Assembly (NCBI RefSeq): GCF_010093535.1 | Contig: NW_022985164.1 | Location: forward strand, 1,353,629 to 1,417,628 | Origin: Lindgomyces ingoldianus | Lineage: Eukaryota; Ascomycota; Dothideomycetes; Pleosporales; Lindgomycetaceae | DNA: 64,000 bases | Reading direction: 5' to 3' | In this document: piece by piece, positions 46,014-58,700 of the stretch | How the letters are laid out: each line of letters starts with the position of its first letter | Position numbering within the stretch: position 1 is the first letter of the stretch | Program-made: the position numbers and the translations under genes | The notes under the pieces: model-generated | The model's database searches: none | The model's input: the letters and a program-made list of their open reading frames with translations, nothing else | What the model was told of the DNA's origin: nothing

Positions 46014-48160
46014 TTATATCCGCCAGGCCGCGTTTCCCTCGCTTGTAGGTACGAGGTGTGTCTCAATATCCTGGGCTATCGCCTTCAGCCGACCCTCCAC
46101 CCAGTCCTTCTCCTTCGCTACGACGCCCGTCTCGATGGTCTGCATGGTCCGGAGTTCACCCAACATTCCCGTAAGCAGCTCCTTACAGGTGGAAACGATG
46201 GATGCTATGCTTGAGCCGGGAGCTGGCTGAGTCAACCTATCTAAGTCACGTAAAAAGCCCGTTACCTTGCGTGTCAACGCCGCATTTTCTGCCCTCCAGG
46301 AACCCCCCAAGCCTTCAGTAGAGCCAAGACCGACACCCTGCTCTTTGGCGGTTCCTTTCCTTGTCGCCCATATATCCTCTACCCACGCTATCCATCGAGT
46401 GAATTCGTCCACAAGACGTGTAAAACGACCACTAGGATCAATAAGTGTTGGAAGATCATGAAGCGGGCCCGAGAGAAGTTGGATGTGCTCCACCAGCCCG
46501 AACGAGGAATTGGCGCTACTCCACTCACGCAATGCCTGGATATTTGTCTGCTCCTGACCTTGGCGTTCATTGTCACGCATAACCTGGTACAAGCTAGCAA
46601 CCTCATCGAACTTGCTGTGCAATTTCCTCCTTGCACTGACCTCCCAGTGTCTATTCGTCCGCGCCGATGCTTCATGCAGAATATGGAGTTGCAGTAGCTC
46701 CGCTTGAATACAAATGATCTCAGGAGGCAGGGCACACACGCTAGGGTCAGAGGCGGGAGGGTGAAGAAAAGACGACGTAGGTGCTTTCCCGGTCTTTCTA
46801 GGGGTGAAATGTTGCTGCAGCGTAGAGAACGCAGGCCGTGCTTGCTTTTTGGATTCCTCTTTTATAGGCTCGCGGCGTCGTCCATTGTTCGTGGGAAATT
46901 GTACGTCACAGTCGGGACCTGCGGAATCGGAGCTATCCGTGGCTTCCGGCTTACTTCTAGTACTCGCGGTGCGCTTCAAGGCTGCAAGCCGAGCGGAACT
47001 TTTTGTACCATGAGAAGCATCGTCTACAGAAACGCTGTTGGCCGCGATCGTACGCTGGCTTGGTGCTACGAACAGAGACTTTGGCCTTTCCACAAGGGTC
47101 CTAGGGTGCGAGCTCTCCTTCCGACTGCCTATCACAGTGCTTGTAGATAGAGTCCTTGAATGGCCACGAGAGTTGGTGGACTGTGCTGATTGCATCGGTA
47201 TGCCTAGTTTGCGTAATGATTGCGAGCGATCTAACCCCGTCGGTTGTGATACTGAAGCCTTTCTTCCTGCATCTGGAGGACGTGTACTGCGTGACGGGCG
47301 TAGTCCGCTCTCCTCTGTTTCCTGCGTGGTATGAATGGAGCTCGTCTGATACATTGATTGTGGTCTCGAACGGACTTGTTTCAGACCCTGCATGCTGGCT
47401 ATTTGTGAAGATGTCGTGGATGCAGATATTCTCGATGAATCGACAAGGTCTTGAGAATGTTGTTCGGGATCTCTTGGTGGTATCGACGCATTGCTCGGTC
47501 CATTCTTGCGCAGAACTGGCTTCATATCCCCTCGCTGGGGAAGAAAGCTCCGCCGCTTCACCCCCTCTGCAGCGTTCGGGTGTGGTATTGAAGAGGACTG
47601 TGGGTGTCGCGTTAATGGATGGGCAATTATGCTCGCTTCCAAGTCTTTGCGCACCAAGTGTTCCGCATGTGGGAGTCTAGAGGACTAATGTGGAAAGGTT
47701 AACCAAACTTTCACGAAGGGATGGTGGTGGGGCCCTCAAATCCTACCTCAGCAGTGGGTGGCGCATCTTTGGCCTTGCTAATCTGGCCTCGAGGCTTCAG
47801 AGATGAAGCGAGAGAGGGAATAGGCATTTCGTATGTTGCAGTGCATCGAGTGGGTGCATTTTCGTGGTGGGTGGAATTGACGGCACCAAAACAAACACTC
47901 GAGGTTGAAGGCGGTGACGACGGCGTTAATTCGGATCCATCTGAAAGATCACTTGGCGTTGTCACATGATGTGTGAAATTGAATCTGGTCTTGAACCTTG
48001 GTACTGCCTAACTACTTAGGTAATTTTCTGATGCTGAAGCCAATGACACCTTTGAGGCCCTAAGAGGATACTTGTATTCTATAGCTAGAGATCCCGTCTA
48101 AGCGAAAGATCCGGTGCTTACTTCGAGATAACAACCGTCCAAAACCTGGTGGATATCCAT
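46014..48160 (-). CDS. Ser-rich basic protein with helical C-terminus, function unknown
   Basis: Not recognised with certainty. Exons on the minus strand: 48160-48122 (MDIHQVLDGCYLE), 48007-47747, 47684-46014, giving 656 residues. Donors are GTAAGC and GTAGGA, acceptors TTAG and TTAG, all phase 0. The codon at 47657 is TTG and the one at 47965 is GTG, so neither is the start; the extra 5' exon supplies the only fitting ATG. Residues about 14-380 are disordered and rich in Ser, Arg and Pro (net basic). From about 400 the protein is helical: LPPEIICIQAELLQLHIL, then LVEHIQLLSGPLHDLP, FTRWIAWVEDIW and a final helix. A basic disordered N-terminus followed by helices recalls microtubule-binding augmin (HAUS8-like) subunits, but this is a weak inference. 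Exon 1 begins only 59 bases after the 6PGL stop, so its assignment is less sure. Confidence 0.62.
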
Positions 48161-48219
48161 CGCGAAAGCACAAAGAAAATGTCGACCCACTATCCCACGT
48201 TCCATCGCCACATTGAATT

Positions 48220-49008
48220 TTAGAGGCTGCCGCGGCGTGCTGGGAATGAGACACCTTCGATTGCTGGGTAGTCCACAAACCAGCTGACTCTCTCTTGCGC
48301 GAACGTGTTGATTAGGCCACACGGCAGCTGTCTTCCTTCTTCAGTGTCAAAGATCTGCTTCATAATATCCTTCTTTCCCCCGCCGGTTGCAACAAACCCA
48401 ATCCTGATTCCGTGCGATGCAACCGGTAGCGATAGAGTGATGCGTTTTGGTGGAGGCTTAGGGGAATCGGAGATGGAGAGAACCCAGGCATCAGTCTCTC
48501 GTAAGAGGGGAGAGCCCGGGAACAGGCTGCAGGTATGGCCATCGGGACCACAGCCGAGCAGGAGCAAATCAAACATCGGAACTCTGACGCTATCCCTAGC
48601 GGCAAAGACGCTGACCAGGGTTTGCTCATACTGGTCTGCCATTTCCTGCACATCATCCAGATACTTGACGTCGATGGGATAGACAGTGGGCTTGCCAAGC
48701 TCGGCGGGAATCTTGTCCAAGAGTTCTTCCTTCACCAGCCTGTAGTTGCTGTCTTCGTGATCAAGCGGTACCGCACGCTCATCTGCAAAGAAGATCTCCC
48801 ATTTGTCGAACTGGACTTTCGCCTCGCCATTGGTTGCCTCTAAGAGCGCCTTTCCTAGGACTTTGGGGAGCGAGCCACCGGAGACTCCCACTCGAAAGAC
48901 GTTGTGTCGGTCGAGGGCGTTGTTCTGCGCATCGAGGATGAAGGTGCGGAAGCTCGGCGCAAGCTCGTCGGCGCCCTGGAAGGCGTATAGATTCGGCGGC
49001 TTGCCCAT
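48220..49008 (-). CDS. SOL3: 6-phosphogluconolactonase
   Basis: Hydrolyses 6-phosphogluconolactone in the oxidative pentose phosphate pathway, cytosolic. Intronless, 262 residues, normal for the SOL/PGL family. Motifs: VGVSGGSLPKVL near the N-terminus, WEIFFADERAVP with DSNY, and LLLLGCGPDGHTCSLFPGSP, the active-site His/Asp loop. The C-terminus is WFVDYPAIEGV. The frame extends upstream to a TTG at 49122, but the ATG at 49008 (MGKPPNLYAFQ) is the first Met and gives the family-like N-terminus. The yeast symbol is used by analogy; fungi of this type usually have one such gene. Confidence 0.93.
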   Translation of the reverse strand: MGKPPNLYAFQGADELAPSFRTFILDAQNNALDRHNVFRVGVSGGSLPKVLGKALLEATNGEAKVQFDKWEIFFADERAVPLDHEDSNYRLVKEELLDKIPAELGKPTVYPIDVKYLDDVQEMADQYEQTLVSVFAARDSVRVPMFDLLLLGCGPDGHTCSLFPGSPLLRETDAWVLSISDSPKPPPKRITLSLPVASHGIRIGFVATGGGKKDIMKQIFDTEEGRQLPCGLINTFAQERVSWFVDYPAIEGVSFPARRGSL

Positions 49009-51718
49009 GATAGCGAGGGTGAGAGAGGGAGAATGGGTGTAGTGTCCGGGGGGCGGGGTGGGGCACCGCGGAATGAAGCCTGGTAGTGGCCTGTTTGATT
49101 GCGGTGAGGCTGGCGGTGCCAAGTCAGCAAAGACAAGATGAGCAATACAACGACTGTTTCGACCACGAAGAGCGACGCAAGGCGTAATGTTTTATCGCGA
49201 TAACGATGGTAAAGGAGGATGACGCCGAACCACTTTAGGTCAGCATGCGGCAGCTTGATTGCACCATGGCCATATTTCGCTTGCCCGCCTCATGCGCTCT
49301 CAATTCCAGACTCGGCCTTGTGCAGCGCAAACAGTGAAAGCATGCCACTGCAAGGTGACTCGAGGAAAGAGCACTCACCACACGAGGATTGTACCCGAAT
49401 CAAATATCCCTTTCTTATGTGCCCCCAGCTAAAACTGTGAGCAGCGCATGATCACTTGCGGCTTGCAAGGCGGATGGGTGAATGACGACAGCTCATGATG
49501 CGGAAACCATCGGCGACTGGTGCAGAGCCGATTGGCCGGGGCGTGGGCGCGCTGGTGATAAAACGTCGGCGGGACTCCGCCAAGCTCCCGCCCTTAGATT
49601 CCCAGCCATGTACTGTGTCGTGGTCATTCCGATGACTGTAGCAACTAAAAGGCGGCAAGCGGACTTGAATTCAACACCCAGAACAAGCCTTTTTCCGATC
49701 TACACCTACGGTTTGTAACACATCCCGTGACCGAGAGCACCATCAAACCACCCACATATGGAGGCCTCTCTGTTACGATACTTGCCAACGCTTCCAAAAA
49801 CCAAAAAGAGTAGAGACTGAGTTGCAGACTCGGAATCTAAACAGAGCCGAAGTCTGTAGATTTCCAAGAAAATATAGAACAGGAACCGCGTTAGACATGA
49901 GTACACATGAATTCTCATATAGTAAGGCTCGCTCCACTTTTGAATCGGGTTGCTGCTTGTCCCGTGTCAGTCAGTGATGTGCTCTCCCTTGAATCACGAA
50001 TTTGAGGGAGCGCAAGGCACAGGTATCATGCTTCCTTCCCGTCAGTTCCTGTTTGTCTCTCTCACCACGATGTTGGGTCCAGGTTGAGAAAGCCGCGCTT
50101 CGGTCAGACCGACATTGCCCATTCTGAGGGGACGCACAAAGACGCCAGTCTCGAACATAAAGAGTCTATCATAGCGACGTCGCGTAGCCATCCACTGCAT
50201 TTCGCTCAGCAGTTCGCCGAAGCAATTCGATTTCCGCCTCCTTGGCTATCCTGCCGTAATTACGCACGGATATCTTGCGATAGGAAGGCTAAGACCGCGT
50301 TCACATTTTAGGAACGCCATATGTAGAAATCGTACGATTCTTCCGGCGTGCTGCATCACTATCCCGAACCCCACGTCATGGTAACCTACGATAATTGGCG
50401 GTAGAGAGGAAATCAAAGGCGACTACTTGCTCTTCTCTGGTCGACTCTTGGCGCGTCAGTGCGGAGGAGTATTCGGATCCGTATGCAGAAAGAATGACCA
50501 GGCACGCCACAAAAAGCGTGGTGTTGGGGTGAAGACGCCTCAGGCGAATTTCACTGGGATCTGAGAATCCACCAGGCCTCAGGGCGTATTATGTCAACCT
50601 AGAAGATACCGACGAGACCTGCTGTTGTGGACAAGAATTCGCAAGAGATACACGTAAGTTAGTGGAAATCAGGGTCTCAGCTTCAGAGGATGATTCGTTA
50701 GCATCTGTATGGAAATGGTCAATATATCTAGATCTCAGTCATGCGGAGCGGCCCGCAGAGAAAGGACAGCGTTTCTGCACGCTTGAGCTGTCAGATGCGA
50801 GCTGTCAGATGAGAGCTATCAGATGAAGCTGAAAAAAAGAAACACCAAACCCAAGTGGCTGTTTTCGTGGCATGTCGACATCAGACTAACTTAGTTGCTG
50901 GGGAAAGAGCTGCTGGTCGTGTAGAGGTTGTGCATATGGCTTAGCTCCTTCAGGCTACTCCAGAGTATCTTCCTAAGACAGCTCAAGCATGGACAGCTCA
51001 AGCGTAAGCAGCCGCTCTGTCTGACAAGACATTATCGCGCAGTACGTAGTCAACCGGGACTTTGCTGTTTGGTGCAAGTCGAGCATCGTGAGTCTTGGCA
51101 CCTCGCACATCGACTGCCTTCTAGTAGGAGCGAAATCGCTCGATGTCATGCGTCGAGGACGCACTCCCAAGATTGTCAGCGCGGAAGGGCGCGGCGACTG
51201 GCGACGTGACGACATGTGCATGCGGTAATCGGAAATGCAAGTGGCAAAAGCATAATCAGACGGAAGAGTTGAGATCTTGATATTTCGGCCTGTGATTGCA
51301 GAGTTAGGCTAGGTAATTAGGCAATCAGCCCAGCGCTCAATGGCCTTGCAGGGCCGCGACACAAGAGCACTCGACAAACAGCCAAGATCGAACTGTCCGA
51401 AGCACGATCGAAGAGCCCGCCTTCCTGACGTTCGTAGGTCTGGTGGCAGAGCACTACGAAAGTTCCTGGCCGACACCTAATTCCAGCCAATTGCAACCTG
51501 AAATACCCGGGCTGCGCGTCATTGACTGATCCCAGCACACTTTGTTTACCCAGGCTTAGATGCATCTCTCGATGAAACTCAGGCTCCTAATCCACCTTGC
51601 CGAGCTATATCAGAAAGTGCTCCGCCCGCTGCACCAGTTTCCGGCACAAGCATCCTACTGATCTCTCAGTTTTATACTGCCGCCTTTGTCCATTTTCCTA
51701 GAATAAACAAAACTGCCC
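49009..51718. other. Long intergenic region with short direct repeats
   Basis: 2.7 kb without a supportable gene. Three near-identical 13-base units GAGCT(G/A)TCAGATG sit in tandem at 50785-50825, and GACAGCTCAAGC occurs twice at 50978-50989 and 50992-51003. Frames on both strands are short and motif-free. Confidence 0.45.
50785..50825. repeat. Tandem array of three 13-bp units
   Basis: Units at 50785-50797, 50799-50811 and 50813-50825, each GAGCTGTCAGATG or with one change (GAGCTATCAGATG), separated by one spacer base. Function unknown. Confidence 0.85.
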
Positions 51719-52192
51719 ATGGCCTCCCACTTAAATTCGCCAAGTTCCCCTTACACTTCCAATTCCTGCTGTTCCTTTCATATCCACTCTTCATCGACAC
51801 ACTCATACTACTCATTGGAAACCCTGGGCACCACTCCCGTTTCACCACACTATCCGGACACATTGTCTGAACCATCAAACCCACTCCTGGCCTTGAAAGA
51901 ATCACGGCTTCACTATCACTCATCGCCAGCCATGGATGCTTCCAAACTTCTGCAATTGCAAACTGCTGCGGCTCATTCTCACTCTATTCCCAAACCACTT
52001 CAGCAGAGTGCATCCTCAAGCAAATCCAACGACAGCGCCTCTTCTAAAACTGCCACTCCGTCGCCACCAGTCCTCTGCTGCTCCCGATGCCGCCGTACCT
52101 CGACTGGATCCAGTGGCATGGTCTCGTTCGGCACGAACTTGTTCTACTGCTCACACTGCGCCAGCATGGTTGGCTACAACCACACTGGCTGA
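51719..52192 (+). CDS. Small zinc-ribbon-like protein, function unknown
   Basis: Intronless, 157 residues. The N-terminal 115 residues are Ser/His/Pro-rich and probably disordered. The C-terminus has two CxxC pairs, Cys121/Cys124 (CSRC) and Cys144/Cys147 (CSHC), 19 residues apart, around GMVSFGTNLFY; this is a zinc-ribbon layout. The last residues (ASMVGYNHTG) directly follow the second pair. The compact Cys core with an invariant-looking VSFGTN loop suggests a conserved fungal family of unknown role. A CAGTTTTATACTG palindrome-like stretch with a TATA core (51668-51680) lies about 40 bases before the ATG. It is an island in a gene-poor stretch. No enzyme motif is present. Confidence 0.7.
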   Translation: MASHLNSPSSPYTSNSCCSFHIHSSSTHSYYSLETLGTTPVSPHYPDTLSEPSNPLLALKESRLHYHSSPAMDASKLLQLQTAAAHSHSIPKPLQQSASSSKSNDSASSKTATPSPPVLCCSRCRRTSTGSSGMVSFGTNLFYCSHCASMVGYNHTG

Positions 52193-55100
52193 ATGGAATT
52201 TGGACACTAACATTTCCGGTCCTCAAAATTATAAAAGTTTGGCAACTTTCGTACAACTCGCCAGGCGCCGAGCATTCTTTCGACATATCGATTGCATTTC
52301 GAGGGTGACACGACGCCCTCCTCCGTGGAACCCACCAGATGCGCCACTTTGTCTTCACGAATCTTTCAAGTTAGTTTTATTCGCTGAATATTCCGACGAA
52401 GCACTGCTAGAATTTCTCCTTTGGAAAAATGATGCAGACAGCGCTCAGCGACGGAAAAGCTAGTAGTGGTGTGTGAGTAATTGGGCGCCACCGCATCAGA
52501 TCCCAGTCTGCAAGCCTGTCCAACAAAGTATCGGTATCAGGTAATTTCTCTTTGTGTGTAGCAAAGAGGGCCTGTGGCTTTAAATGATTGGAACGATTCA
52601 GAAAGAAGAAGGCTCGAATGACGATAATGATTATGACTTTCCTGAGGTGGAGAAACAGGGTTTCCACTCAACTAGCAGGAGTTTCTGGTAGCGAAACTAA
52701 ATACGATACCCCACCTTTAATTACAGCTAAGCAAGTGCATCACTTGTCTACCTCCATCCTGCGTGATTTGCAAAACTTGTGAGATCGGGGCTCGCACGAT
52801 TGTATTCGACGTTTGCTATTCAATTCGGCCACGCGTACAAAGCCCCTCGCGTATCTCATCGCCAAGGTCCCCAGTTGACAGGTTCGTCGATCGAAATCAT
52901 CCGATATTCGCTTCTCGGTGTTGCACTTTCCTCGGATGCATGTAACTCTTGCCTGAGAGTAGCGAGATTCAGCAAGCCCGAAGGCGGACACACCATTGTC
53001 AAGGTAATTCTGCGAGAGTGGCTTACGCTAATTGGAGATTCATCTTGGATGTTGCACAGTGTTGCCTTTTTTTTTGGAGATAGTATCAACTTTACACTAG
53101 TGTGTTGTAGCGCCGTGAAATTTCGGTGATTCCTGGCTTACGACGCCGCTGTGAGAGATGTAGATGAAATGTTGAAGACAATACATGATGTATGTATTGT
53201 AATGCTCACGTTGCTCCCAATCTGTTCAAGGGTGTGCCGTGTAATAGCATGATTCTAGGTACAAAAGGCTTAGAATTTATGCGTCGAACAGGGTGCTCGG
53301 GACGTTTTTCCCTCTCCAAGTTCTTAGGTATTTTTGCAATAAACTCTTTTCCACGCAACAGCCTGAACAGATGAGGAACACGAATACAAAACCTGAAATG
53401 CAAATTCCATGCGACGTGGTGAAATTTTCATGCGCAGAAAGCCCGATTTAACACTCTATCATCTGAGAATTAGATCAAAAGCAGCCGTCATCTGACGTCT
53501 TCCACTTTCCATCGCCGAACAGCTCCGTGTTCAGCCTCCATCCACCATGCACCGCATGCAAGCCCCTAACGCCATGATTCGATCTCTCAGATCTAACACC
53601 TGCACGATCTGAAGTTTCAACGGATCCACCGTATTTAGTTACGCGAAAAGGTACTAAGGGCAGAGTCGCTCATCGACAATCAGTTCGCAGGAAACGAGAA
53701 ATGTGCTTGTTAAGGATAATTCCCTTATTTTGATCATTAACTTTTCTGATATTGCGATATTCGATGGCGATCTCCCAGACAGCTCTGTAGCTGCGCGAGG
53801 ACGTGATCATCGACACTGGATGATTTCCATAGCAGCCTATCCAAACGCCATCCGAAGGCGCACACCGAACGGATCGAGCAGGCGGGTTTCATGTCTCTTG
53901 GTGAGCGAAATTCGACGTGTGAAACAAGGGGCTAATATAGGGTTGTCAGTAATCTAAGCAATTGCTATCCATAAACTATCGATATCAGATATTGGAGACC
54001 CTTTTCACTAACCTCCATAGCCTTCCCTAAATTCTCGGGTGCCCGCCTCATCTCAAACGCCGAGCCTACACCAGGCCAATAGTGAACCTTAGCTGCATCT
54101 GGGTGCGGTCGCGTTGGCACCGCTCCTTCGACGGCGCTTCTCTGCGGCAACTCGTTGGCCCACATTCCGCACTTCTTCTCCCTGTCGCAAACCCACAAAA
54201 GGGGGTGCATGGATCGTTGATCTCCCGGATTGTGGAGTATGACAGACGCGCTCGGGAGGACATTGATTGGCCTGTCGGGTGTGACAAGGCTGCGGGTCTT
54301 ATATGACATGTGATCAAAAAGTGACCACTTCTTCGTTTTAGAAGGCGAATTGCTCTCTTGAGACGTGGAGGATTTTGTTTCATTGCACCGCGCATTAATA
54401 GTATGAAGGTGTTCACGTCTGCGTTTCGTGTCTCAATCTTACACTGACTCACTATAATAACAGAGCCGAGGGTAAACCAACGCTAGAGATTGATTGCGAG
54501 TTTGCAATTAAGTTTGCACGAGATTTAATACCGACTAATACAAAGCAAATAAACCTCTGGAGGCTTCCGTATTGAACAGCCAGACAGTTACGCTGCAGTG
54601 AACTGCCTTCACATTTCTTGCTCATATACGAGTCAAAGGATTCGCACAACCAAACGGACCTATTCTCACAACTACACTTGATAGCAAAAACAGTCTGTAG
54701 GTAGAACTGGAGTGGTCATACATTGTTCATCTACTTTTCTTCATGGATTTCCTTTCCACATTACGTATTGGTAAGCCCGAGGGCTCTACCATGAGCTACC
54801 CAATCAGCCTTGGGTTTAGCGCCCCACAATAGATATATATCATATAGCTCCTCAGTCCACAATACATGACTTCTCTCATAACTCATGCCCCTTTCAAGGA
54901 TATATTATTCCAGGAAAAGGACCATTTCGCTAGCCATCGTATAGAAATGATTCGGGTCGGAGACACGGGAGGCTCTTCTTCCTGATCTTCTTCAAAGAAA
55001 CGGGCTGCTCATCGGTGATGTCTGTCCCGTCAGCATCAGAGCCGACTTGTTTTGTCCTTAGTGTTCGCGATATACTGCATCTTGTCCCCTAGTGTGGAAC

Positions 55101-55760
55101 ATGACAGCATATTTGGGGATGAAACTTCCTTCTCTCCAGCAAGATGTCTAACAGACCGGCTCCACTTTGGTCATATTCGCATTCTGCGGCAATATGCTGT
55201 ATCTTTAGTCTGAACTTTGTCATGTTTTGTTCAATCTGCCTACATGCAGTGCAATCTCATTTGTAAGCTGGAAATGGTCTAGTAAACTACTTTGAAAGTG
55301 TACAAAGTCTTCAGGAGACAACTAATCACCCTCAATGAAGATAAACGAGCCAGTCACAGGGAAGCTGGATCTGGATACTCACCCTACACCGAGGTTGAGT
55401 AGTGTTCAGCACATCGAAGCGTGCCTTCAGTTTTATATCAGACGAGCCCAAAATGGGCGAGTCGCAGCCTTGATTAGATCTAAGACTGCCTCTCCAAACA
55501 AAATCCTTCATCTCTTCGTTGATTTTTGCACAGCATCCACTACCGATACACAACCCCGCCAACATATCCAATCCTTGGTGTTGGAGTTTCCGCCCCCGTC
55601 TGAAGTCCTGTATGCGTCGGATGCGGTGACGGGATCGACCGATCGGGTGCGCAGGATCAGCAATCATGCTGTTGAACAAGGGGCCGTTATCGAAACGATT
55701 AAAAGGCACACACTTCCCACTTAGGCGTCTTTTACACTTACACCTCACAATGCAACAATC
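52193..55760. other. Long gene-poor region upstream of the NLR gene
   Basis: 3.57 kb with no gene that can be supported. The frames at 53965-54309 (-), 55335-55724 (+) and 55332-55985 (-) are open but motif-free and partly overlap each other antisense. Locally A+T-rich with no recognisable transposon ends. It presumably includes the NLR promoter. Confidence 0.45.
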
Positions 55761-58700
55761 ATGGCTGAAGCATTCGGGATCTTCGCAGGTGCGGTTAACA
55801 TTGCGCAGGCTTTTACGACCTGCGTTGACTGCTTCGGCTACATACAAATGGGACGCCACTTCGGACGAGATTTTCAAACAAGCTTGCTGACCTTGAGGCT
55901 GCTCGGGATCCGTCTCTCGCGCTGGGGAGCAGCCGTTCAAATCTACGATGACCCCAAACTCGGAGATCCTCAGGCGACCGAACACGAACTAGCTGTCGCA
56001 AAGGACACTATCTTTCAGATTCTAGTCCTCTTCTCTGAGTCGGAGAAGAAGTCGAAGAAATTTCGTTTAAAAGCCTCTCCCGGCGTCGATCTTGCGGCCT
56101 ACCCGATCACCGACTTTCAGCTAGCTTCCCTAGACAACAAAATGCGCGCGCTCGCTGCGAAACGCCAGAAGGGCACGAGCCTATTGGGGAAGCTTAGCTG
56201 GGCCTGCTACGAGAAGGAAAGTTTTTCGATGCTCATTGAAGGGATCACGACTCTGGTGGATCTTTTGGAAAACCTCTTTCCCGCCCCGGAAGCTGAAGCC
56301 AAACTGGCTGATCAAGAAATCAAAGAAGTTGAGGATCATGCTATGTTGCAATGTCTACAAGACCTAGCGACTAAAGTGGATATTGTTTTGAAGAGCAAAG
56401 CGACAGAGGCCATGACAATCCACGCTTCTGGAACCGTGTCATTTGAAGGCAGCCAGATAGGCAGCCAGATAATTAACGGAGACGTAAACGTGCACATCCA
56501 AAATGTGTTCAACACAACACGACGGTCGACAACTTTCGGATCTAAGACCCGGAATGCGATTTTGAATTGGCTTTCTCCTCTTGCCTTCAACCGGACCCAT
56601 ATGAGGATTAAAGAGAAGGCTTCGCTGCAAGACCAGGCTACTGAATCGCTCAGCGGTGATTCGACCGGTAATTGGCTGTTAGAAGACGACGCTTTCGACG
56701 ACTGGCGATCAAGAAAGCTCCCCTATCTGTGGTATTATGGAATGCGTAAGTTTTAGTCATTCATGACAACATTTGCATGTACTAATACATCGAAATGGAA
56801 TAGCTGGAGCCGGCAAAACTGTTCTTGCGTAAGTGTGCCTCAAATGCTAGATGAACCAGAATGATCTTGCTTATGGACTTAAGGTCAATCATAATAGATC
56901 ATATGTTAGAGCTTGAAAAAAGCCTGAAACCGAGCCGTAGCAACGGAAAAGTTACTTACATGTACCTAGAATATGAGGATGCACAGTCTCTTGAGCACCT
57001 TCTAGGTAGTATCGTCCGACAAATTGTGCAGGACGAGGATCCACTACCCGAACCTGTCGTCACTGCTTATTCAACTCATCACAAAAGAGATAACGAGGCT
57101 CCCTCACAATGCTTATCCAAGTTGCTCTTCGAGCTGTCTACACAACAGCCTGTTTACATCATCGTAGATGCTCTTGATGAGTGCTCAGGCCCAATTCGTA
57201 AACGACTGCTCAAACTTCTTAAACCGAAGACAAATGACGACACGTACAGGCCTATTAATATACTCATTACCTCAAGGCTTCTCGATGAATTCAGTGACCT
57301 TTCTGAGGATTTTCACCGCGTAAATATTACTGCCAATCCTAGAGACATCAACATGTTCGTGGAACATGAGTTCAGAAACAATGGCCGCCTGAAACGATTC
57401 GCAGAGCAGGATCGTGAGCTTCTTAGTGATGTCAAATTCACGATACGCCAGAGGTGTAATGGGATGTAAGTGCTGATACTCTCATATCTACTCTAGGTTA
57501 TTACATGACGTGGAACATGACTAGAGCGGGGCCAGCCGGTTAAACCTCTTCCTAGAATTAAGGACAACGTTAGCAAGATGCTAATTTCTTTCCTGAATCA
57601 TCCTCTTATAATGCTCCACGATCGGCAATAGGAGGCTGAAGCTCACTGTTTCTCTATTGTGTACAGTGACTAACCTTATGTGTTCAGGTTTCTCCTCGCT
57701 AGTTTGCACATGAAATCATTAACTGAGCAATATCTGTTAGCGGAAGTACGTGAGAAGCTCAAGAGACTCCCCAATGGAGTTGATGGTACTTACGATCATA
57801 CTTTGGAGCGCATTCGAAAGCAACCGGAGGAACAGAGAGCCCTTGCTTGGAAAACTCTCGCGTGGGTTGTCCTCAGCAAGCGGCGTTTAACAGCAATAGA
57901 GCTACAACACGCACTCGCTTGCGTATCAGGCACCCGAGGGTTTGACCCTGAAAGGATTTACCAAGAAGATGATATTCGAGATGTTTGTTTAGGATTAGTA
58001 ACACTGTCCCACGGACTTGTTACTTTAGTCCACTATACAGCCCAAACATATCTGACGTTGAGAGCGGGAAGTCTGTTTGCCGGATTCGACGCTAAAATTG
58101 CGCAAACATGCGCCAGATATCTCGGTCTGAAAGTGCTGGAGCAACCTGATAATTTCCAGGCCGGTATCTCATACGCAGATGATCTGTATAGCGATCTACC
58201 TCATTTAAAAACATTTGATCTGCACAAGAATTACAACAGCCCTCACGACAATCCGAGCAATGTTAGAGACACGTACCAAACATCCAGTTCCGGGTCGCAG
58301 AAAAGGCTCACATACAGTACAAAGTGTCAAGAGTTTCCCTTTGTAAAATACGCGGCCAGATACCTCGGACATCACCTCCGTCAAATCCCTGCGACCCAAA
58401 ATCCGGAGCCGATCATGGATCTCATCGTACCCCTTCTTGAGGAACGCCCAAAGAGGAACTTCATCTGTCGGATGTTCCATGAATTGGGCCTTCTCACTAA
58501 CATTTACAAGCTGAAGTTTTACGATGTCGACGATGATTTCTCAACATCTGACCTATCGGGATCTCTAAGTTCAGATCACGATTCTGGGTCCGATGACGGT
58601 ACTGACCCATCAGAAATGACTTACTACGTGGAGATGCTATTCGAGTCAATTCTCGAGAAGCTAGAAACTGACCGCGATGCAGGAGCAGTGGACGGTCAAT

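Noticed and set aside
46704..47680. Long plus ORFs
   Set aside because: Antisense to the Ser-rich gene, whose frame continues through consistent splice joins.
53965..54309. Minus-strand 114-codon ORF
   Set aside because: No recognisable family, no good splice partners, opposed by another open frame at 54082-54306.
55335..55724. 129-codon plus ORF just upstream of the NLR gene, considered as a partner effector
   Set aside because: No motif, no HeLo or amyloid-like segment; it ends 36 bases before the NLR start and a longer antisense frame covers it, so it is probably leader or promoter sequence.
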